DNA of 64,000 nt from Bacillus pseudomycoides (GTDB lineage: Bacteria; Bacillota; Bacilli; Bacillales; Bacillaceae_G), in assembly GCF_022811845.1 (NCBI RefSeq), contig NZ_CP064266.1:1736001-1800000 (forward strand), written 5' to 3'. The notes under the pieces were generated by a model. It ran no database searches and had not been told where the DNA came from. It was given only the letters and a program-made list of their open reading frames with translations. Below are positions 57,170 through 64,000 of the stretch, piece by piece; the first letter of the stretch is position 1; each line of letters starts with the position of its first letter. Made by a program: the position numbers and the translations under genes.

Positions 57170-58075
57170 ATGATGAAGCGAGCGAGAATAATTTATAATC
57201 CTACTTCTGGTCGTGAGTTATTTAAGAAGAGCTTACCAGAGGTATTACAAAAATTAGAACAAGCTGGATATGAAACATCTTGTCATGCAACAACTGGTTC
57301 TGGAGATGCGACTGTGGCGGCGAGGCAAGCTGCGGATCGTAAATTCGATGTTGTTATCGCAGCAGGTGGTGACGGGACGTTAAATGAAGTAGTAAATGGT
57401 TTAGTAGGGCATGAACATCGTCCGAAATTCGGTATCATTCCAGTTGGAACGACAAATGATTTTGCGCGTGCAATTGGTGTACCACGTTCTATTGAAGAAG
57501 CGGCGGACATTATTTGCGAAGGTAAGACTGTTCCGTTAGACCTAGGCAGAGCGAACGATACATATTTTATTAACATTGCTGGCGGTGGCCGCATTACAGA
57601 ATTAACATATGAAGTACCAAGCAAGTTGAAAACCGTTTTGGGACAACTTGCCTATTATTTAAAAGGTATCGAAATGTTGCCATCACTACATCCAACATAT
57701 GTTGAAATCGAGTATGATGGAAAGCTACTACAAGAAGAGATTACGATGTTTTTAATTACGAATACACGCTCTGTTGGTGGTTTTGAAAAGGTTGCACCAT
57801 ATGCATCTATTAACGATGGTTTATTTGATTTATTAGTGCTGAAGAAGGGGTCTATTGCTGATTTAATTAAAGCAGCAACACAAGCGCAGCGCGGTGAGCA
57901 TATTAATAATCCAAAGGTTTTATATACGCAGGCGAACCGTATTAAGGTTCATTCACCGGATAAATTAATGATTAATTTAGATGGTGAATATGGCGGAGAT
58001 GCGCCGATGGAATTTGAAAATATATATCATTGTCTTGAACTATTTGTTCCTGAACATAAAGAGGATGTCCTATAA
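57170..58075 (+). CDS. dagK: Diacylglycerol kinase
   Basis: A 300-301 residue soluble lipid kinase that phosphorylates diacylglycerol, recycling it from lipoteichoic acid turnover. It shows RIIYNPTSGRE, AAGGDGTLNEVVNGL (GGDGT catalytic loop), GIIPVGTTNDFARAIG and a C-terminal substrate-side domain. ATG 57170 or 57173 is the only start option (a stop precedes) and its ribosome site is weak. Confidence 0.95.
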   Translation: MMKRARIIYNPTSGRELFKKSLPEVLQKLEQAGYETSCHATTGSGDATVAARQAADRKFDVVIAAGGDGTLNEVVNGLVGHEHRPKFGIIPVGTTNDFARAIGVPRSIEEAADIICEGKTVPLDLGRANDTYFINIAGGGRITELTYEVPSKLKTVLGQLAYYLKGIEMLPSLHPTYVEIEYDGKLLQEEITMFLITNTRSVGGFEKVAPYASINDGLFDLLVLKKGSIADLIKAATQAQRGEHINNPKVLYTQANRIKVHSPDKLMINLDGEYGGDAPMEFENIYHCLELFVPEHKEDVL

Positions 58076-58253
58076 AAGGCATCCTTTTTTATTATTGATA
58101 CATATAGGAGCGTATCTATGGAATATTGCCGTTAATTCCTTTTGTAAATTGGGAGTAGGTTTGATTTTTATGGTATTTTTACAATTCGTTCATTTTACAT
58201 CCACATTTACTTGCTACACTGAATGTGAGAAGGGCAGAAAGGTAGGGTGTGTT

Positions 58254-59000
58254 ATGAAGAAGATAAAGGCAATACTCTTTGATAAAGATGGAACATTAAT
58301 GGATTTTCATTCGATTTGGATTAAGGTTGCTGAAGAACTTGTAGCTAAACTTATAGAACTACATCAATTACCTCAATCATTACAGTTAACGATTTTAGAA
58401 GAAATTGGTGTTGAAGGGGCGTCCGTTCATCCACGTAGTGTATTAGCAGCAGGAACAAGCCTTGATATAGCGAAAATTTGTTGTAAGTATATACCGTCTG
58501 TTAAAGAGGGGGATATGCATCAATGGATAAGTGGAAACCTATTTACTCTTATGTACGAACATCGTTCACATATGAGAATGACAGCAGACTTACAAAAGGT
58601 TTTACAAATATTGAAAGAAAAAGGGTTTATTTTAGGTGTTGTGACTGCTGATGATTTTGCACCAACAGAACTCTTTTTAAAGCAGTGTCAATTAGAAGTG
58701 TTTTTTGACTATATTATAGCTTCAGATACATTTCCGGCTCAAAAACCAGATAAACAAATTGTAGAATCATTTTGTGAAAAATTCGGGTTAGATCCGGGGG
58801 AGCTAGTAGTTGTTGGGGATACACCAACAGATTTACATTTAGCGAAAAATAGCGGGGCTTGCTATGCAATTGGAGTTCTTTCTGGGACGGGTGATCGTCA
58901 AACATTAGCACCACTTGCAGACATTATATTAGATTCTGTCGGTAATTTCATTTCTGATTCTGGAGAACTTATTTGGGAACGAGAAAAGTCTAATCTATAA
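58254..59000 (+). CDS. HAD family hydrolase
   Basis: A 248-residue haloacid dehalogenase-like phosphatase: DKDGT motif at residues 10-14 (nucleophile Asp10, acid Asp12), GVVTADD, KPDKQIVESFC and VVGDTPTDLHLAKNSG (motif IV). ATG 58254 with GGTAGGGTG upstream is preferred; an open extension upstream is rich in hydrophobic shadow residues. Substrate unknown, probably a small phosphate ester. Confidence 0.85.
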   Translation: MKKIKAILFDKDGTLMDFHSIWIKVAEELVAKLIELHQLPQSLQLTILEEIGVEGASVHPRSVLAAGTSLDIAKICCKYIPSVKEGDMHQWISGNLFTLMYEHRSHMRMTADLQKVLQILKEKGFILGVVTADDFAPTELFLKQCQLEVFFDYIIASDTFPAQKPDKQIVESFCEKFGLDPGELVVVGDTPTDLHLAKNSGACYAIGVLSGTGDRQTLAPLADIILDSVGNFISDSGELIWEREKSNL

Positions 59001-59008
59001 ATATAATA

Positions 59009-59052
59009 AGTCTATATTGACTCATAATAAGTCGATATAGACTTATTTTTTA
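59009..59052 (+). promoter_or_regulatory. AATAAGTC repeats upstream of gabT
   Basis: Two direct copies (ATAAGTCTATAT, ATAAGTCGATAT) and one inverted (ATATAGACTTAT) form a dyad followed by TTTTTT. It can act as the HAD gene terminator. It also lies 45-88 bases before the -24/-12 promoter, where an activator site would be expected. Confidence 0.55.
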
Positions 59053-59096
59053 TGTCGAAATCCTGAGAAAACTAGAAGATTATTGTATTCATTAAG

Positions 59097-59113
59097 TTGG
59101 CATACATCTTGCA
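59097..59113 (+). promoter_or_regulatory. Sigma-54 promoter of gabT
   Basis: TTGGCATACATCTTGCA has GG (59099) and GC (59111) 12 bases apart and fits TTGGCAC-N5-TTGCA. It lies 43 bases upstream of the gabT start, matching the GAF-type activator encoded after it. Confidence 0.92.
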
Positions 59114-59155
59114 ATATAGAAAAAGAAAATAGCATAGAAAAGGATGGAAGAAACG

Positions 59156-60517
59156 ATGAATAAAAAATTCGCTAAAGTAAATGAACAAATTCCAGGACCA
59201 AAAGCAGCTTCTTTATTAGAACGCCGTCAAAATATCGTACCAAGGGGCGTGAGCAATGGGATTGCAACATTCGTACAGTCAGCCAATGGTGCGCTTGTAA
59301 CAGATGTAGATGGAAATCAATTTATCGATTTTGCAGGGGCAATTGGGACAATCAACGTAGGGCATTGTCATCCTGCTGTGAAAGAGGCACTTCATAAACA
59401 AGTAGACCAATATATTCATACGGGCTTTAATGTAATGATGTATGAGCCGTATATTGAATTAGCGGAGAAGCTTGCTGCATTAGCTCCTGGAAACTTTGAG
59501 AAACAAGTATTGTTTTTAAATAGTGGTGCTGAAGCGGTTGAAAATGCTGTGAAAATTGCTCGTAAATATACGAAAAGAACTGGCATTATGGCGTTTACAA
59601 AAGGATTTCACGGTCGTACATTGATGACAATGACGATGACAAGTAAAGTAAAACCTTATAAATTCGGGTTTGGCCCATTTGCACCGGAAGTATATAAAGC
59701 ACCATTCCCATATGAATACCGTCGTCCAGAAGGTTTAACAGAAGAACAATATGATAGCTTTATCATTGAAGAATTTAAGAATTTCTTAATTTCAGAGGTT
59801 GCCCCAGAAAGCATAGCTGCTGTTGTAATGGAGCCTGTTCAAGGTGAAGGTGGTTTTATCGTTCCAAGTAAGAAGTTTGTGCAAGAAGTACGTCGTCTTT
59901 GTTCTGAACACGGTATTTTATTTGTAGCGGATGAAATTCAAACAGGCTTTAGCCGTACAGGAAAATATTTTGCAATTGATCACTATGATGTCATTCCAGA
60001 TCTAATTACTGTTTCGAAATCATTAGGGGCAGGAGTACCAATTAGTGGGGTTATTGGGCGAAAAGAAATTATGAATGAATCAGCACCGGGTGAACTTGGT
60101 GGAACATACGCTGGAAGTCCATTAGGATGCGCTGCAGCATTAGCTGTTTTGGATATTATAGAGCAGGAAAAATTAAATAAGCGAGCTCTACATGTAGGGA
60201 AAGTTGTGATGGATCGATTTGAGGAAATGAAGAAAAAGTATAACTGTATTGGTGACGTGCGTGGTTTAGGAGCGATGTGTGCGTTCGAGCTTGTTAAAGA
60301 CCGTACAACGAAAGAGGCGGATAAAGCCTTAACAGCAAGTTTATGTGCTGAAGCAAATAAACGCGGACTACTCTTATTATCTGCTGGAACGTATGGAAAT
60401 GTAGTTCGAGTATTAATGCCACTTGTCATTACGGATGAACAACTAGAAGAAGGGCTTACAATTATTGAAGATTCCTTGCAAGCTTGTTATGAGCAAGCAG
60501 ATATTGCTCGTGTGTAA
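59156..60517 (+). CDS. gabT: 4-aminobutyrate aminotransferase
   Basis: A 453-residue PLP class III aminotransferase giving succinate semialdehyde from GABA. It has NSGAEAVENAVKIAR, FHGRTLMTMTMTSK, ADEIQTGFSRTG and Lys288 in VSKSLGAGVPISG. ATG 59156 is used after AAGGATGGAAG. With the activator and gabD it forms a GABA catabolic block. Confidence 0.95.
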   Translation: MNKKFAKVNEQIPGPKAASLLERRQNIVPRGVSNGIATFVQSANGALVTDVDGNQFIDFAGAIGTINVGHCHPAVKEALHKQVDQYIHTGFNVMMYEPYIELAEKLAALAPGNFEKQVLFLNSGAEAVENAVKIARKYTKRTGIMAFTKGFHGRTLMTMTMTSKVKPYKFGFGPFAPEVYKAPFPYEYRRPEGLTEEQYDSFIIEEFKNFLISEVAPESIAAVVMEPVQGEGGFIVPSKKFVQEVRRLCSEHGILFVADEIQTGFSRTGKYFAIDHYDVIPDLITVSKSLGAGVPISGVIGRKEIMNESAPGELGGTYAGSPLGCAAALAVLDIIEQEKLNKRALHVGKVVMDRFEEMKKKYNCIGDVRGLGAMCAFELVKDRTTKEADKALTASLCAEANKRGLLLLSAGTYGNVVRVLMPLVITDEQLEEGLTIIEDSLQACYEQADIARV

Positions 60518-60671
60518 ATAGTAGAATTTTTTATAACAAATGTGCAATCATTCTAGTTTACTCTGTTTAAGAAAACACAGAAAATTCCCTTAAATGAAGA
60601 TTTCACTTTATAATGAAATGTAAGCGATAATAAAGGGAAGTAATGGACCCTGCATTTGAGGAGTGGCTGGG

Positions 60672-62033
60672 ATGGTTGCAGAAAAGGAACGAGTATTTAT
60701 GGATTTAAAAGATGTGTTTGAATATGCATTTGATGAGATTTTTGTTACGGATGAGGGAGGGACTGTTGTCCGTGTAAATAGCACATGCGAAAGGCACTAT
60801 CAATTATCTGCTGAGGAACTCGTAGGTAAGCATGTAAAAGAACTACAAAAAGAAGGGATTTTTTATCCATCTGCAACATTGGAGGTAATTGAGAAGAAGA
60901 AACCGATTGAACTTGTTCAGACAACAAAATCAGGAGAGTATTTACACGTCCGTACGAGACCTGTGTTTGATGAACAAGGGAATTTACGAAGAGTGATTAG
61001 TTATTCTCGCGATCTCACGGAACTCTATCAATTACGAAAAAAGGTAGAGGAGATGGATAATCAATTAAAGACATATAAAAAAGAGTTAAGAGAAACGTAT
61101 GAACATGAAGGACTTATTTTTAAAAGTGTAGCTATGCAAAAAATAGTTGCAACAATCAAAAAAGTATCCATGGTAGATAGTACGGTTCTTATTTTAGGTG
61201 AGACTGGAGTAGGGAAAAGTAGATTAGTACGTCATTTACATGAAGTAAGTCATCGAAAAAATAAAATGTTCTACGAAATTAACTGCGCGGCATTACCAAC
61301 AAATTTAATTGAATCGGAGCTGTTTGGCTACTCAGGAGGTTCCTTTACAGGCGCAAATCGCGAAGGGAAAAAAGGGATTCTGGAGTTAGCTCATAAAGGG
61401 ACCATTTTCTTAGATGAGATTGGTGAAATGCCGCTTGAAATCCAGGCGAAATTGCTGCAAGTACTACAAGAAAAAACATTCCGTCCAGTAGGAGGTAGAG
61501 AACTAAAAAAAGTAGATGTTCGAATTGTGGCAGCAACGAATAGGGATTTAGCTGAGATGGTAAAGCAAGGGACATTTCGGAAAGATTTATATTATCGTCT
61601 CAATGTCATACCGATTCAAATTCCACCGCTGCGCGAGAGAACGGAAGATATTTTACCGTTAGTTTATCATTACCTACAACATTTTAATGAAAAGTATGGA
61701 CGTGATGTAAAGTTAGCACCTAGCACATTACAAATGTTTGTAGGGTATCCTTGGGAAGGAAATAATAGAGAAATAGAAAACGTAATTGAAAGGATTGTTA
61801 TTACTGCTGATGACATTGTCATGATAGAAGACTTACCGATATCTATGCAGGAATCTACAGTTGAGCAATCCGGTCAAAGTCTCTATAAAATGCTGGAAGA
61901 AGTAGAACGAAATATTATTCTTAAAGTGTATAAAACACATGGATCAAGTTATAAAGTCGCAGAATACCTGAAAATAAGTCAATCTGCAGCTACTAGGAAA
62001 ATTAAGAAGTTTATAGGGGAAGAAATTATGTAA
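60672..62033 (+). CDS. Sigma-54 dependent activator with PAS domain (gab regulator)
   Basis: A 453-residue enhancer-binding protein: PAS domain at about 10-125 (VFEYAFDEIFVTDEGGTVVRVNST), a coiled linker, then AAA+ with GETGVGKS, GSFTGA in place of GAFTGA, GTIFLDEIGEMP, and a Fis-type HTH (KVAEYLKISQSAATRKIKKF). The only large change from consensus is Ala to Ser in the sigma-54 loop, which keeps the critical Phe and Thr. It is between gabT and gabD, so it probably drives gabT from the -24/-12 promoter. Confidence 0.93.
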   Translation: MVAEKERVFMDLKDVFEYAFDEIFVTDEGGTVVRVNSTCERHYQLSAEELVGKHVKELQKEGIFYPSATLEVIEKKKPIELVQTTKSGEYLHVRTRPVFDEQGNLRRVISYSRDLTELYQLRKKVEEMDNQLKTYKKELRETYEHEGLIFKSVAMQKIVATIKKVSMVDSTVLILGETGVGKSRLVRHLHEVSHRKNKMFYEINCAALPTNLIESELFGYSGGSFTGANREGKKGILELAHKGTIFLDEIGEMPLEIQAKLLQVLQEKTFRPVGGRELKKVDVRIVAATNRDLAEMVKQGTFRKDLYYRLNVIPIQIPPLRERTEDILPLVYHYLQHFNEKYGRDVKLAPSTLQMFVGYPWEGNNREIENVIERIVITADDIVMIEDLPISMQESTVEQSGQSLYKMLEEVERNIILKVYKTHGSSYKVAEYLKISQSAATRKIKKFIGEEIM

Positions 62034-62296
62034 TTACAAATTGAAGAAAAATATAAAGTCTTTCTTTTTAGGTGGAAGAGAGCATCTGTCCGTCTCTTTA
62101 TAGTCCTATGCCATATGAAAACAGATAAACTGCGCGGAGAACTTCTTTTGTTTTCGTAACCGCGACTTATATGCCAGAAAATTAAAATGTATATAGGTAT
62201 CTATATGAATGGTTAATGGTATTAGAGTGAAAGGTTTTTGATAAGTTGAAGGAAATACGATAGAAAATGAAGTGAATATAAAGGAGGAAGAGAATA

Positions 62297-63748
62297 TTGG
62301 ATAAGAAAGCGACATATGTAAATTTAGATCAAAAAGCGATGTATATAAACGGAGAATGGATTCAATTGCAAGAGCAAATTGAGATTAATAATCCAGCGAC
62401 GCAGGAAGTATTTGCAACTGTTCCAAAAGGCGGGATCACTGAGGCAAAGCAAGCTGTAGATGCTGCACACGAAGCTTTTAAATCTTGGTCAAAATTAACG
62501 GCAGCTGACCGCGCGCAAAAACTAAAGAAGTGGTTTACATTAATTGATGAAAACAAAGAAGAAATTGCAGCGATTATGACGAAAGAACAAGGAAAGCCGT
62601 TTACAGAAGCGCTTGGGGAAGTGAACTATGCAAATAGTTTTGTAGAATGGTATGCGGAAGAAGGAAAGCGAGTATACGGCGAAATGATTCCGGCTTCTCA
62701 TCCTAATAAACGTATTTTAGTAACGAAGCAACCTGTTGGCGTTATTGCAGCGATTACACCGTGGAATTTTCCAGCTGCAATGATTACAAGAAAAGTAGCA
62801 CCAGCACTTGCAGCAGGTTGTACAGCAGTTGTAAAACCTGCCAGTCAAACACCATTAACAGCATTAAAGTTAGCTGAATTAGCACATGAAGCTGATATTC
62901 CCAAAGGTGTTTTAAATATTGTCACAGGTAGTGCGAAGGCAATTGCTGATACTTGGATGGAAGATGGACGCGTAAGAAAGGTTTCGTTTACAGGATCAAC
63001 TGAAATCGGGAAAGAATTAATGTGTGGCGCTGCAAAAACGATGAAGAAAGTTTCACTTGAGCTAGGCGGCCATGCCCCATTTATCGTAATGAACGATGCC
63101 GATTTAGATAAAGCAGTAGAAGCAGTAATTGGTTCGAAATTCCGTAATGCTGGACAAACATGTATATGTACAAATCGCGTATTTGTACAAGAAGCAGTGT
63201 ATGGAGAATTCGCGGCGAAATTCCAAAAGGCAGTAGGACAGCTTAAAGTAGGTGATGGATTTGGAGAAGGTACGACTGTAGGACCACTTATCGATGCGAA
63301 TGCTGTAGAAAAAGTACAGGAGCATATTGAAGATGCAGTTAAAAAGGGCGGTGAAATTCTGTATGGAGGTCAAGCACTTGCAGAATTAAATGGTTACTTC
63401 ATTGAGCCAACTGTCATTGGAGACGCTAACGACACAATGTTATGTATGAATGAAGAAACATTTGGTCCAGTTGCACCAGTTGCGAAATTTGAAACGGTAG
63501 AAGAAGTTATTGAGCGTGCGAATAATACACCATATGGTTTAGCAGCTTATGTATTTACAAAAGACATTAGCCAAGCGTTTCAAATTAGTGAAGCACTAGA
63601 ATATGGAATTATTGGGTTAAACGATGGCCTTCCATCCGTTGCTCAAGCTCCATTTGGTGGATTTAAGGAAAGTGGGATTGGGCGTGAAGGCGGTCATTTT
63701 GGAATCGAAGAGTATTTAGAAATTAAATATATTTCGTTAGGATTGTAA
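62297..63748 (+). CDS. gabD: Succinate-semialdehyde dehydrogenase
   Basis: A 483-residue aldehyde dehydrogenase of the GabD type: catalytic Cys in GQTCICTNR, Glu in LELGGHAP, and SVAQAPFGGFKESGIGREGG. It completes GABA to succinate. The start is TTG 62297, with AAGGAGGAAG just before; no ATG lies closer than YINGEWIQL. No -24/-12 promoter is evident upstream (62034-62296), where I see no gene. Confidence 0.93.
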   Translation: MDKKATYVNLDQKAMYINGEWIQLQEQIEINNPATQEVFATVPKGGITEAKQAVDAAHEAFKSWSKLTAADRAQKLKKWFTLIDENKEEIAAIMTKEQGKPFTEALGEVNYANSFVEWYAEEGKRVYGEMIPASHPNKRILVTKQPVGVIAAITPWNFPAAMITRKVAPALAAGCTAVVKPASQTPLTALKLAELAHEADIPKGVLNIVTGSAKAIADTWMEDGRVRKVSFTGSTEIGKELMCGAAKTMKKVSLELGGHAPFIVMNDADLDKAVEAVIGSKFRNAGQTCICTNRVFVQEAVYGEFAAKFQKAVGQLKVGDGFGEGTTVGPLIDANAVEKVQEHIEDAVKKGGEILYGGQALAELNGYFIEPTVIGDANDTMLCMNEETFGPVAPVAKFETVEEVIERANNTPYGLAAYVFTKDISQAFQISEALEYGIIGLNDGLPSVAQAPFGGFKESGIGREGGHFGIEEYLEIKYISLGL

Positions 63749-63755
63749 TAAAAAA

Positions 63756-63788
63756 AGAGCTATTTTCCTAGGGAAATAGCTCTTTTTT
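63756..63788 (+). terminator. Terminator after gabD
   Basis: GAGCTATTTTCC / GGAAATAGCTC stem with six T and flanking A run. It may act in both directions. Confidence 0.92.
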
Positions 63789-63800
63789 ATTATTTTAACC

Positions 63801-63850
63801 GAGAAGCCCCCTCCTCTAAACGAAGTGAAGGTGGGGGTAGTTCAATCAGT
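63801..63850. mobile_element. Orphan hairpin resembling an IS200/IS605 right end
   Basis: AGCCCCCTCCTCTAAACGAA, then GAAGGTGGGGGTAGTTCAAT forms an imperfect CCCCC/GGGGG hairpin with TAGTTCAA after it. From memory this is the layout of the right end that follows tnpB genes in IS200/IS605 elements. No tnpA or tnpB frame is near, so it would be a solo end or a palindrome-associated derivative. Confidence 0.45.
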
Positions 63851-63861
63851 CATTTGTAGTC

Positions 63862-64000
63862 TTAGAATGCCCAGTTCCCTTTACGGAAAATTGGTTCGTG
63901 TGTTCCATCAGCTGTAATTCCATCAATATCAAGCTCAGCAGAACCAATCATAAAGTCTTCGTGTGTAATACTAGAGTTAGCTCCGTTTTCAGCAAGCTCT
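63862..64000 (-). CDS. Aminopeptidase, M29 family (3' part)
   Basis: The last 45 residues, ELAENGANSSITHEDFMIGS, then AELDIDGITADGTHEPIFRKGNWAF and stop at 63862, match the C-terminus of M29 (AmpS/PepS-type) metallo-aminopeptidases, where His and Asp in THEDF(M)IG...LDIDG belong to the metal site. The gene continues past the window edge. Confidence 0.8.
   Translation of the reverse strand, partial: ELAENGANSSITHEDFMIGSAELDIDGITADGTHEPIFRKGNWAF

Noticed and set aside
57981..58253. N-terminal extension of the HAD gene
   Set aside because: The open frame upstream of 58254 overlaps dagK and has no family similarity; HAD proteins begin near KKIKAILFDKDGT.
62106..62315. Minus-strand 69-codon frame before gabD
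   Set aside because: Low complexity, no ribosome site and it overlaps the gabD start.

Overview
This window is a chromosomal segment of a low-GC Bacillus, almost certainly a member of the Bacillus cereus group. The support is the 16S/23S/5S rRNA sequences, a purine operon of Bacillus type (purEKBCSQLF, then MNH and D), the block pcrB-pcrA-ligA-camS, gatCAB-dagK, and a gabT / sigma-54 activator / gabD block. Species or strain cannot be fixed from sequence alone.

Layout. 1-436: tail of one rRNA operon (23S 3' end, 5S, terminator). 440-2029: a decayed stretch in which a frameshifted sodium:alanine (AGCS) symporter runs straight into an internal fragment of a RocB-like M20 peptidase. 2414-6732, minus strand: a cell-envelope antibiotic defence module made of an OmpR-type regulator, a histidine kinase with almost no extracellular loop, a BcrA/BcrB-like ABC exporter and an undecaprenyl-pyrophosphate phosphatase whose only credible start is AUC/AUU. 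7099-12121: a complete rRNA operon (16S-23S-5S, no spacer tRNA) in the same orientation as the first, so the module sits between direct rrn repeats. 12830-26278: PurR-like operator, guanine-class purine riboswitch and the de novo purine operon, with purD set apart by a 199-bp interspersed repeat that recurs upstream of pcrB.

26329-33424: a catabolic island not obviously described. A sigma-54 activator with a Cys-rich sensor region is divergent from an SDR dehydrogenase, two proteins related to glycine decarboxylase subunits GcvPA/GcvPB but altered at several conserved motifs, and an amino-acid permease. A clear -24/-12 promoter and three TGTCAAA direct repeats lie between. No gcvH or gcvT is nearby. 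33467-38456 is accessory: an SPFH protein with a ribbon-helix-helix partner, then a peptide-modification-like cluster (two short peptide reading frames, an HExxH enzyme and an MFS exporter) whose leading peptide frame carries a one-base deletion.

38868-47609: pcrB, pcrA, ligA, a CamS-like lipoprotein, a TauE/SafE-type permease and P5C dehydrogenase. 47779-49428: an acyltransferase flanked by two paralogous promoter-hairpin units that look like small RNA genes. 49428-52866: a cysteine hydrolase, an unidentified gene remnant, and a MarR-ArsA-small protein-HXXEE operon in which MarR and arsA share a near-identical palindromic operator. 53061-56643: a YiaA/B-like membrane protein and gatCAB. A striking 24-bp inverted repeat of paired palindromes follows, then dagK and a HAD phosphatase. 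59097-63748: the sigma-54 driven gab (GABA catabolism) block. The window ends in an aminopeptidase (minus strand), next to an orphan hairpin resembling the right end of an IS200/IS605 element.

The genes I regard as least explained are the GcvP-paralogue island, the HExxH cluster, the paired small RNAs, the 199-bp nested-hairpin repeat and the orphan double palindrome after gatB.
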